Source: Hybos culiciformis (Eukaryota; Arthropoda; Insecta; Diptera; Hybotidae). Taken from it: DNA of 64,000 bases. Shown one piece after another: positions 54,913-64,000 of the stretch (position 1 is its first letter; each line of letters opens with the position of its first letter). The stretch spans positions 100,544,533-100,608,532 of the forward strand of contig OZ023273.1 in the NCBI GenBank assembly GCA_964007475.1, in the 5' to 3' direction. Below the pieces are notes generated by a model. It had not been told where the DNA came from, made no database searches, and saw only the letters and a list, made by a program, of their open reading frames with translations. Position numbers and translations under genes: made by a program.

Positions 54913-57465
54913 AGTTTCTGGTTTAAAATAGTTTAAACAAATTTAAATCGATTAAGATTAAGAGCAAGAAATCTCTGGCAATCCTCTTAACTTAAACAGA
55001 AAAAAAATTTGTACCAACAAATTTTGATTAGAATTAAATTGTACTTTACATTATTGTTCCTATAATATATAATGTATCATAATCTTGATTCGAAATTATT
55101 CATAAATTCTATTTAGAAATGTGAAACAAAGTATGAATACTTGACTTTTTCATTTTGAAAGTGAGACAAGGGTGAAAAGTTGTGACAAAACATGTGAATT
55201 GATGCTGGAACTTTTTAGGAAATAGAAGAATTATTTTTATTGTACTATTATCTTCCAAAGTGATGGCTAAGCTATCTATAAAAATATTTCAAATTTAGTG
55301 ATCTTCTTGTTGAATTTTGCACCCGTTTAAAAAGCTTTTCAATAAAATACGACTTCATGATATAAAAATCGGATGATAAATCAAAAAGTGACCTTAAACA
55401 AACAAAATGAAGCATTCTTTATGATTAAAATTATTTTTAAAACATATTAAAATTTTAAATATATTATTTTTTCAAATTCCAGACATTAATGTGTAATTTT
55501 TTCAATTTAACATTTATTTATTCACTTAAATTTTGTACGTACACTAACCGCCAACCCGTGCTTAGCTACGGATTCTGACTGACTTACTTTTATAAATGGA
55601 GTTTTTGTTATCTGGTTGATAGACAATTATATTATAGGAGCTAGTTATTTTATAAATTTGGAGAAAGTATCTAAGGGGAATTAATTTTTATCATTTTTAC
55701 TTATTTAACACACGAAATGGAATGAACTTATGATATCCTCCCCTTTAACAGGTTTCGAAACCAAATCAAATATATCTTTTTAATCATTTCCTCAAACCAA
55801 ATTTGAATGAAATCGAATGAACTTTTGCGGTCCTTCCCGGGAAAGGTTTCTGGGTAGGAGGCCATTCAAATTTAAAAATAGTCTATAACGACCCCGACAC
55901 AAAGAGTCGGTGTAAGTTTCGAAACAATCTGTTGAGCGGTTTAGGAGCCTATTCGGAACGACAAACAGCGTTTCTGTTTCATGTATATAGATAAAAGTAA
56001 GTGATACAATTAACCATGTTGAATCCTTCAGAGTTAAATTTTTTTAATGATAATAAAACATAAAAAATTGTATACATTTAATATTTAATATTTTCATACA
56101 AAATTATGTTCGAAATTAATTTTTCGTCGCGTTATAAATTGATGTGGCTCCTTACTTTTAGTAAAAATTTTATTCAAGGACTGTTTTTCAGTATAAGTAA
56201 TTGTTGATTTAAAGTTTGTTCGACACACTCTAATTCATAATGTTAATGACTGTCATATGTAATTCCATCACTTCCACATACTGGAGACCAAATAATTGGA
56301 ATCTGACATAAAATACGTGTTTTTTTTTTCTTTTAATTACGTTTTGATTTGATTGCAAATCACTCTGAAAGCATTCGCCTAATTTGAGTTATTCAACTAT
56401 TTAGCATATTGAATTAAATAAGATTTTCCATCGGTTCCGCAAACCGGTTCACACAAATTTACACAATGCTTTTATCCTGATTTAAGACGAAAAATTTCGC
56501 AGAAAATTACATAGTTTAAATGGAGAGTTGAAATCGGGTTCAACTACATACATGTAAACGGTCGTAGAATGAACCTGGGCTAACCGAACTCAATCCAATA
56601 AATTCGCTCGGTTAAGTTAACTCTATCCATGTAAACAATTAACCCGGTTAAAAAAAAGCAACAGCTGTTTATTTTGTTTCTTTTTTGTTGTTTGATCTTG
56701 TCATTTTCAAACTCAATTCAACCACAGTTCAACCACATGCTTTTCGACTACATCATGTAAACAGGTCAATCTTTTCAACCACCTTTCGACTCAACCACGG
56801 TTGGACTATCATGTAAACTAGGTAAATGTGAACGTGAAAAGTAATATTAAAATTCTCATTTTATTTAGATTAAATTATAAATTTTATTGCGACTTTGAAC
56901 AATTAATAAAAGAAACTGATTAAATTTTTTTAAGAAAACAAATTAAATTGATAGTATTTCAATCTTAGAAAGAAATTCATTTAAATTATCAACAGAAATT
57001 ATGTAAATTATAAGTTGCATTGGATTATCGGAATATTTATATGCGGTAATAATTATTTTCGTGATTTTATAATTTGAATTTACATTCATATAAAATTGAT
57101 CTGTGACATATCGCATGTTTGATTTCATTCAAGGTATTTATTTTTTGTTTTTTCTTTGTGGAAATAATGTCATAAAAGTGTTGATTGGATCTTTTTGATG
57201 TTATCCATAATTATTAGATGAAATTCGATAAATTTGGTTAGAGAAGACATTTTACACCTGAAGTAGGTTTCGATCTCATTGGAAAATTTTAATTTTTAAA
57301 TTATAACAATTCTAAAAAGCATGAATTTTGATTTATAATGTCGATCTCACAAACTATCAATATGTACATGTGTGTATATAATGTATTAAGATGTTCCCAG
57401 AAAAATTTGTTCAATTAAATCTCATTTCCATCTTTTTCTCTTCTTTTAACTATATACTTCAGGAC
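54913..57465 (+). repeat. Kazal 3' flank and array blocks
   Basis: 54913-55300 matches 27510-27930, 55305-55510 matches 27937-28140, and 55500-56400 matches 20000-20900 and 28140-29010. 56430-56940 matches 21000-21900, here without the hAT MITE, so it provides the empty site. 56941-57465 has no relative that I see in the window and no gene. Confidence 0.7.
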
Positions 57466-58042
57466 ACGGCCGGATCTAAGAGGGGGGGGGGGGGGGGGGG
57501 AGGTTTGGCGATAAAACCCCCCTTTCAGAAAAAAATAAGAGAAAATAACAAAAAAAAACATAAGCACTTACAAAATTAGTAAGAAAACGCAAATCTTTTA
57601 ACAATAATGCTAACTTGGATTTAATTCGAAAATAAACGAGTCAGTCAACAATTTTTAGAAAAAACTAAATGCAGTCATATTTCTAGTCAAAACTTAATTT
57701 TTAATCCAAACTTTTAACCAATTTATTTTTTAAATAACAAAATTATTAGAATTATTAGAAAGTTTTAGAATTCCAGAATCATTCGTATTTAAAAATCATA
57801 TATCCTAATTTGCCAAAAAATCCTAATTTTCGGTCTCTATGTCAATTTCGGAATTTATAGCGTAAGATTAATTTTTTCCTATTTCATCGAAAATTTTTTT
57901 AGGAATACGAAAACGAAAACAACATTGGTTTCGAAGAATAAAAAAAGGACAAAAATAAGAAATAATTGAATTTTTTTACTCCATCATTTAAAAAAAGTAT
58001 GACCTTATTTTTGATGAAATCCAATCAAAAAAAATTTTTATT
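57465..58042. mobile_element. Partial copy of the G-run-terminated transposon
   Basis: CACGGCCGGATCTAAGAGG and a run of about 20 G at 57482-57500 lead into sequence matching 29005-29570. The right end is missing: at about 58042 it passes into the block shared with 30088-30451. Confidence 0.55.
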
Positions 58043-58880
58043 CAACATTTGATTCGTTTAATTAAAAAAAAATTTGATACCAAAAAAATTAGAATAATAT
58101 GAATGTAAAGTATTAATTTGAAAAATTGAATTCGGAAACTTATTTATTTTTGATTTTTAACTATTCTAATATTAGTAGTTAAGATTTAAAAAATTAAGAA
58201 AAAAAAACAATCAACGTGTTAAAAATGTGTGTTTTGTTAATAAACTTTGTGTGATAAAGACATTATGTACAATGATTTTGTCCAATCTTTTTTAGTTGAA
58301 TATGTAAATATGTATATATTTATGAGTAAATATGTATATATGTATATAGTAAATATCTATATTTGTACTGAAAAATAAGCAACAGCTACATGTAATAATG
58401 AAGATAGTACTGGAGGATTACAGTACAGCATCATGACAGACGACAAACTGGTGTAAATGTAAACATTACTTTTCTTTCGGAGACGTCTTAAATATCTACT
58501 TGAATTGGATACAGCCAACATTTGAATTTATTTAATTACATAATATACAGTGGAATGATGCTCTGAAGTCGTACTTTTACAAAGTTCAAAATGAATTCAT
58601 TTAATTAAAGAAGTTGGTACCTGAAAGTATTTTGAATTCGAAAGAATAAATAATTCAGTTAATGTAAAAAGATTAAATTCTCAAATAATTTTAAATAAAT
58701 TTTTATAAGTTTCAAAAAGATTGTTTATCAATAAAGTTGCAGTTGCAACATAATTGCAACAATCTAACATTGTTATATAAAATTTTCTTTATGTAAATTA
58801 AAGTATAGTATAAACAAAAACGAACTTCAGTTTGAACTTTAATTTCTATAGAATTTTGTAATTGATGAAGAATAATGTAT
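58043..58880 (+). repeat. Junction of two array blocks upstream of intact Kazal
   Basis: 58043-58408 equals 30088-30451 and 58409-58880 is a diverged relative of 34010-34480. Everything between those in the first unit (Copia body and flank) is missing. The right end leads within 40 bp to the Kazal promoter, so this unit has neither mini-me nor the cysteine-rich remnant. Confidence 0.7.
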
Positions 58881-58909
58881 TATTATCATGAAATGAGAAC
58901 AAATGATAA

Positions 58910-58926
58910 GCATCCACATAAATAAG
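58910..58926 (+). promoter_or_regulatory. TATA-like element of the intact Kazal gene
   Basis: CATCCACATAAATAAG, conserved in position about 60-75 bp before the ATG in all four Kazal copies (CATATAAATAAG in copies 1 and 3). The preceding GAACAAATGATAAG is also conserved. Putative core promoter by position only. Confidence 0.5.
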
Positions 58927-58985
58927 CCAGAATTAAAATTTTATTTTTAATCGTTTATTTAACTTCGAAGTGTTACATTTTTAAA

Positions 58986-59201
58986 ATGAATTTTTTTGCA
59001 TTATTTGCTTTTATTTTCACTATTCTGGTTGCAGCAATTGATGCAGCTCCACAAAATGCGCAAATAGGAAATTGTGTCATTCCATATGTTTATAGTCCAG
59101 TATGCGGAACTGATGGCAAAACTTATAGCAATTCATATGAGCTTGATTGCTTCAAAAAAGATAAGCCAAATTTATCGATTGCTCGTCAAGGAAAATGTTG
59201 A
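58986..59201 (+). CDS. Secreted four-cysteine Kazal-type protease inhibitor
   Basis: 71 residues, intact, single exon. Residues 1-20 form a hydrophobic signal peptide with likely cleavage near AIDA/AP. The mature part, about 50 residues, is one Kazal domain with C-x9-C-GTDGKTY-SNSYELDC and a closing GKC. Kazal domains inhibit serine proteases through a loop around P1. Aligned on the conserved CGTDG, the C2 position is Ile and C4 is Tyr, so the canonical C2-C4 disulfide is absent while C1-C5 and C3-C6 can form. P1 would be Tyr, pointing to a chymotrypsin-like target (inference). A TATA-like site lies upstream and AATAAA just after the stop. The best-supported host gene here. Confidence 0.9.
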   Translation: MNFFALFAFIFTILVAAIDAAPQNAQIGNCVIPYVYSPVCGTDGKTYSNSYELDCFKKDKPNLSIARQGKC

Positions 59202-59206
59202 AATAT

Positions 59207-59212
59207 AATAAA
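59207..59212 (+). terminator. Polyadenylation signal of the Kazal gene
   Basis: AATAAA six bases after the stop codon; another AATAAA lies near 59282. The first could be too close to be used alone. Confidence 0.45.
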
Positions 59213-60383
59213 AACATTTTATTTATCAATATGTTACCTACATTAAACATTAAAGTTAAATTAAAATTAAGTACTTTAAAAAAATAAACATTGTTTTAAT
59301 TAATACGGATATATGTTATCATATTCAAAAGATCAGTTCATAATGAAATACAACAAGACAGGTTTCTAGTTTATAATGGTGTAAAGAAATTTAAATCGTT
59401 TAAGATTAGCACGAGATCTCTGGCAATCCTCTTAACCTTCTGGTTGAATTTTGCATAGAGCTTTCCAATAAAATACGACGTCATGATATAAAAATCAGAT
59501 TTTAAACAGTGATCTTAAAGAAATCAAATAAAGCATTCTTTATGATTGAAATTATTTTTAAAACATACTTTGGATCAAAAATAAATAAATTATGTTATAC
59601 CAAATACGATTGATCAAGGATTTTTAATCGATGATGTACCTAATTATATTTATTTTAATTTTATGAAATATGTCGAACGAAATAATTATGAACAATCTCG
59701 TTAAATTTTTATTTATTTGATCTTTACAAAGCTTACATGCAAGCTGATAAGAATTAAAATGTATTTATTTATGGATTCTTTGTTTATTTAAAGTTAATGT
59801 AAAGTTTACATCCCATATAAAGTGTGACACTATCCGTGTCCTATAAAAGTTCTCAACTGGCCAACCAATTCAATTTTTCTAATAAAATTTATATAAATTT
59901 GATTTAAATTTTTTATAGCAATCACCGCAATCGAAATTTAATATTCTTTTATAGAAGATAGATATTTGTTAGCCGGGAATGGATTCAAGAACTGGGACTG
60001 TGGGTTGAAAATGGAAATTGGTATATGGTAAAAAAATTTAGCCCCGGATTGTGATCAAGGATGTGAAAATAGTGTTAAATGAAAAATATTACATGGATAG
60101 AGGGAAAAATATTCTGGAAAATATTTTAAAATAGGAAAACGAGCTTTATAGTTCATTTGTGAGGTACTGTTCTATAGTACCTATACGGAGATCTAAAATT
60201 AACACCATTTTAATTTTTCTGCGAAATGAAACGTTATTTATTTTAAACAAATCCGTAATTTAATTTTAATATGCCATTTTCTAGCTACAATTTTGAAGTG
60301 AAACTTCTTTACTACGTAATGCACTTTTCCTGATAGTTCCAATCATTTCTATATATAAATGCATTATTTTATCATAAATGAAT
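59213..60383 (+). other. Kazal 3' flank, diverged, then unique DNA
   Basis: Up to about 59600 it is recognisably related to the 3' flanks of the other units (AGATCTCTGGCAATCCTCTTAA; TTGAATTTTGCA; AATAAAATACGACGTC), but more diverged than they are from one another. 59600-60383 shows nothing I can identify. Confidence 0.6.
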
Positions 60384-61004
60384 GTACCAATTAGGGATTG
60401 CATATTCGAAATTCGAAATTCGAGAATTCCGGAATTCGTTTTCACAAATATAGTTTCGAATTCCGAAAATTTCCCAGCGAATTCCGAAATTAAAATTTAT
60501 GTTTTCGTGTTCTCTCCAACTTTTAAATAGTGTTTTCGTTTCTGTACATATTAATATTCTACACAGAAAGAAATAAATTAGAATAATTGACTAATCATAA
60601 TTAAATGAATCAGCTTTCTTTAATTTAACTAATGTTTTAAACAAATTAATTACTTAAATAGTTGAAAAAAAATTCAAAATTGACTGATTTTTCTAATGCA
60701 AATTCATTGATTTGAGTTTTAAAATACAAATAATTAATTGAAAGAATTATTAAATTCAATAGTTGTTTTTAACAATTCATTTATTTGAAATATTAAAACA
60801 AATTTGTTAAAATGAAAATTAAGGTAAATTTTAAAATTATCTAAAGATTATGTGATTCAACAAATTTAATTATTTGATTTGAAATAAATATTTCAATATA
60901 TCAACTACAAAAATAGTAGAATTGTACAATAACATTCTTTGACAATTGTAGAAAGTTTTCATAGAAACCGATTTTATATTGTCTATTAATACATTGTTGT
61001 ATAT

Positions 61005-61275
61005 CACTGACATAGCTCAGTGGAAGAATTCATAACATTGAACAAAACGGTTAAGCAACGCGTCGTTGTGATAGAACTTAGATGGGTGACCGACCAAAAA
61101 AGCTAAAAAAAAAAAAAGCAATGTCTCGTAGTGGATAGTACTTAGATGTGTGACCAACCAAAAAAGTTTAAAAAAAAAAGAAAAAAGAAAAAAAAAAAAC
61201 AAAAAAAAAAAACAAAAAAAGTTAAAAAAAAAAAATTTAAAAAAAACCAAAAAAAAATCAAAAAAAACATTTGAG
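61005..61275 (+). mobile_element. SINE-like insert with tRNA-like and 5S-rRNA-like parts
   Basis: CATAGCTCAGTGG (61011-61023) fits a tRNA box A. Next, 61051-61095 resembles the 5S rRNA internal control region: TTAAGCAACGCGTCG and ACTTAGATGGGTGACCG. A second shorter piece, GTACTTAGATGTGTGACC, lies at 61137-61154. A-rich sequence follows to about 61270, as in a retroposed SINE. No target duplication identified. Confidence 0.5.
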
Positions 61276-61504
61276 TTGTTTTTTTGTATTTGAGGGGTCA
61301 AAAACGGATAATGCAAATTAGATATTTCATTTAAATTAGTAAATGAATCAAATAATTACGATTTGTAGCAAATCATTTAATTAAGAATAGCTGGATCAAT
61401 TAAACAGTTTAAATGGCTAAAATTCAATCACAAACATTAAATGATTTTATTTAAAGTTTAGATAAAAAGGCTACTCTATTTTTTCTGTGTACATTCTAAT
61501 TCTA

Positions 61505-61725
61505 TAAAAATTAAATCTGAAATGAAATTCTTTGAAGAGAACGGCGTTTGTGGCAAAATATTAGAGTCCGTCTACTCATTTTTGATTTTAATTCCGCCAT
61601 CGAGCGTTGAGTCTGAGCGATCCTTCTCAATTGCGGCTAACTTTTGTACATAAGTTCGTTCGAGACTCGAAGACGCAGCTTTAAATGATCTCTGCTTCCT
61701 CAAAGCATCTTTTAGGAAAATAAAA
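61505..61725 (+). pseudogene. hAT transposase C-terminal dimerisation domain
   Basis: Plus-strand reading gives LIPPSSVESERSFS, a stop, then VRSRLEDAALNDLCFLKASF: the highly conserved hAT C-terminal (Dimer_Tnp_hAT) signature. The catalytic core upstream is gone or too degraded to see. One in-frame TAA (61651-61653). Confidence 0.88.
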
Positions 61726-62051
61726 CAATATTGTATATTTTTTATTATTAAATGATATGCCAAATTAGAATGTTTCTGTACTAATTGAATTTGTGTACAA
61801 TAATTTTATGTTTATATTTCATTTTAAATACTATAGTTTTAACTATTATTGTTATGTAATAATTGAATTTGGTATAATTTTACAGTATGTTCAATTTTTA
61901 TTTTTAAAAAAAGTATTTTTTATGCAATAAATTACAATGAATTATCTCAAATAAGTTATTTTTATTATTTGTATAGACATAAAAAAAAATAAAAAAATTT
62001 CGGAATTCCGAATCCCGATTTTTTTATTTTCGTCAAAATTTGCAATCCCTA

Positions 62052-64000
62052 GTACCAAAACTACTAATGATAAAAAACAATGCAATATCAAATTGCATCC
62101 GTTAATATATATATATTTTTTAATTATTTAACTTTTTCGGAAAAGACCCTTTTAAGCCAATTTGTTAATTATTAATGTTTTGATTCGATAATCAATCAAA
62201 CTTAATTTTCGAAAAGGCGTGTTAATAATTTCAGAATGGTTTCAAATTTAGAAATTATTAAAAAATGAGACAATGTTACTGTTTAGATTTGGTTTTTGTC
62301 ATTAAATAATAAGTTAAAATTAAATTTAAATTAATAGTAAAAACTGTAGTTCTAAAAATTAATAAAATTTTCTTAGAATAAAATAAACCAAATATTGATA
62401 ACAATAACACATCAGTATCAAAAAACTTAATGAATGTTATAGTGTTGAATAATGTAAACAATGTTAAAATTAATACGATGCCCATACAAAATTTACATCT
62501 GCAAACTACAGGGTTTTATTAGCAAATAATGACGGCCTCAAATACATATCAAGAACAGACAATCAACTTTGAACACAAGGCACTGCTTTCCAAATATTCA
62601 AAAATTAAGTTGTATAAGAACGCTATTATAATTTATTTAAAAAAATGTTTATTGTAAATTTTGGTGTAATATCAATTATTGTCTCTATATTTAGAAACTA
62701 TAACATACATTATGGGGGTGATGTAACAAATAGTAATACGACATAACGCCCTTATAATAATGTCATTTTCTAATGGGTAATAAAGCCATAATATCGAAAT
62801 CCTAGCGTGTGATGTTAAATTCCATTTCAAGCGAACATAAAGTGATGTAACAAAACCCTTAAATTTAGGACTGTTTTTTGGGCAGTTTCTGTGAAAAATT
62901 ATATTTTTTGGAGACATAATGCCATACGCCTATGTGTTTGTTTGTAGTGGGACTTAAATTTAAAGAAAGCCACACGTGAGAATTTCATAAAGATTTTAGA
63001 AAATAAACAAAGCCACATGGTAACGTAGTAATTTTATCTTTGTTATATACGAGTATATTATTATAACATGTATTACTTAATAACTGTAGTAGCAATTTTT
63101 TTTCTTACTTTTTTTATTGCATAATTTTAGTCCGCTCAGCAAAAAAAAAAAGCTTTTGAAAAATGATAAAATTAAATTCAGCTAAAGTATTCTAAAGTAT
63201 ATATTATATGTTTAACATTTTTCTTAGGTAAAAAAATAAAAAAAATAAATGTAGTGATAGGTATTTTATTACTAATTTATATGAAAAAAAAAATAATTAA
63301 AAATATTATTTTTTAATATTGTTCGACTTCTTCAAGTATTTTTCAAATAAAATTTCGAAGTAATATTCGATAAACTCCATTAAAACACTTAGTTTAAATT
63401 AAAAGAAATATTTTCAATAGTGTCAGTACGGCGTACATGGAAGTAACTTTCTTTTTCAACTGACATAACTATTTTATTGAAAATATATAAAAAAAGTACT
63501 TATTTATCTTATAATATTGAAAAATCGTATAGAGATTAAAGTTATTATTAAAAAGGAACTTCAAAAAGTTAGAATAATAATAATTAAAAAAATATAAAGA
63601 ATATTATTAAAAATATATTTTCACACTAAAAGACTAAAAGATCCAAACACAATTGAGGTTATAGGACACAGCTGCTTTTTTCAGCTATGATGCATTCAAG
63701 TCAGATATGATGCATTCAACACAATTACACCGCTTTTGAACTAAAATAATAAATTTTTGTAGGATTTAATTTAAATTAATTTATTTTATTTAAATATATT
63801 TGTGTAACTTAATTTTTACAATTTGACTATTTGAAATAATGAAAAACGGACTATGTTTTATTAACCTGTTTTCAATCAAAAAAATGCAAGAAAGGATCGT
63901 AATGCTTAGTGCCCGCATTAAACTATTAGATTTGCCTAGTGTCGATTAAAATTATAACTAATATACACTATTTAGTATATTTAGTTTCAAGCGACAAATT
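62052..64000. other. AT-rich DNA, no gene seen
   Basis: 62940-63230 is an old relative of 19590-19860. The rest contains only short chance ORFs on both strands (for example the minus frames at 62276-62485 and 62672-62917) with no recognisable content. Confidence 0.55.

Larger units (their letters stand above)
60392..62051 (+). mobile_element. hAT transposon, 1.66 kb, degenerate
   Basis: Termini TAGGGATTGCA and TGCAATCCCTA are exact inverses. The flanks GTACCAAT (60384-60391) and GTACCAAA (62052-62059) are an 8-bp duplication with one mismatch that fits nTnnnnAn. Subterminal GAAATTCGAAATTCG/CGGAATTCCG words occur at both ends. Holds a transposase remnant and a nested SINE-like insert. Confidence 0.88.

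Noticed and set aside
62672..62917. 81-residue minus-strand ORF near the right end
   Set aside because: No recognisable motif, no second copy and composition typical of the background.

Overview
The window is AT-rich eukaryotic DNA, almost certainly from an arthropod and most likely an insect, possibly a fly. The evidence is the repertoire: a Penelope-like element, an APE-type LINE, Copia and mdg1/412-like Gypsy LTR elements, hAT, Mutator-like and TTAA-flanked DNA transposons, mini-me/Helentron-like repeats with (GTCTGTTT)n, and small secreted Kazal-type inhibitors. There is no bacterial gene organisation and no CRISPR array. About 95% of the window is transposable elements, their debris and duplicated non-coding DNA. 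Only one host gene is clearly intact: a 71-residue Kazal inhibitor at 58986-59201.

Left third (1-17.9 kb), nested mobile elements. A Penelope-like element (1-9301) is bounded by about 200-bp direct repeats, each carrying a hammerhead-ribozyme-like motif. It is split inside its reverse transcriptase by a 5.7-kb insertion whose core is a long hairpin: two about 2.1-kb inverted arms, one interrupted by a 718-bp TA-flanked MITE, plus several tRNA-like SINE heads. A LINE (9302-13921) follows. It has 42-bp tandem repeats in its leader and is split by a 5'-truncated antisense LINE. Next come a TTAA-flanked TIR element, a local tandem duplication, and a 1.9-kb hAT foldback with a perfect 8-bp target duplication.

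Middle and right (about 17.9-60 kb), a degenerate tandem array of Kazal-type units. Four Kazal loci lie on the plus strand (27149, 44603, 53722, 58986), embedded in long duplicated blocks. A typical unit runs: Kazal gene; about 1 kb of 3' DNA; AT-rich blocks; mini-me minisatellite; a minus-strand cysteine-rich ORF remnant cut by a MITE; next Kazal gene. Units have been lengthened by insertions: Copia (about 30.44-33.61 kb), a full-length Gypsy element (34868-42083, LTRs nearly identical, 4-bp TSD, tRNA-Arg primer site), a TTAA-flanked MITE with tandem repeats, and an antisense LINE in the 3' region of the third Kazal. Three of the four Kazal copies carry frameshifts or stops, many at homopolymers, so pseudogenisation and uncorrected long-read error must be separated. 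In the three readable copies the two cysteines expected to pair as C2-C4 are both missing, giving a four-cysteine Kazal fold.

Right end (60-64 kb): a 1.66-kb hAT element with a transposase C-terminal remnant and a nested SINE-like insert combining a tRNA-like box A with a 5S-rRNA-like segment, then AT-rich DNA with no recognisable gene.

How it works together: the Kazal array is the host component, amplified by segmental duplication. The mobile elements form successive layers that date the duplications relative to one another.
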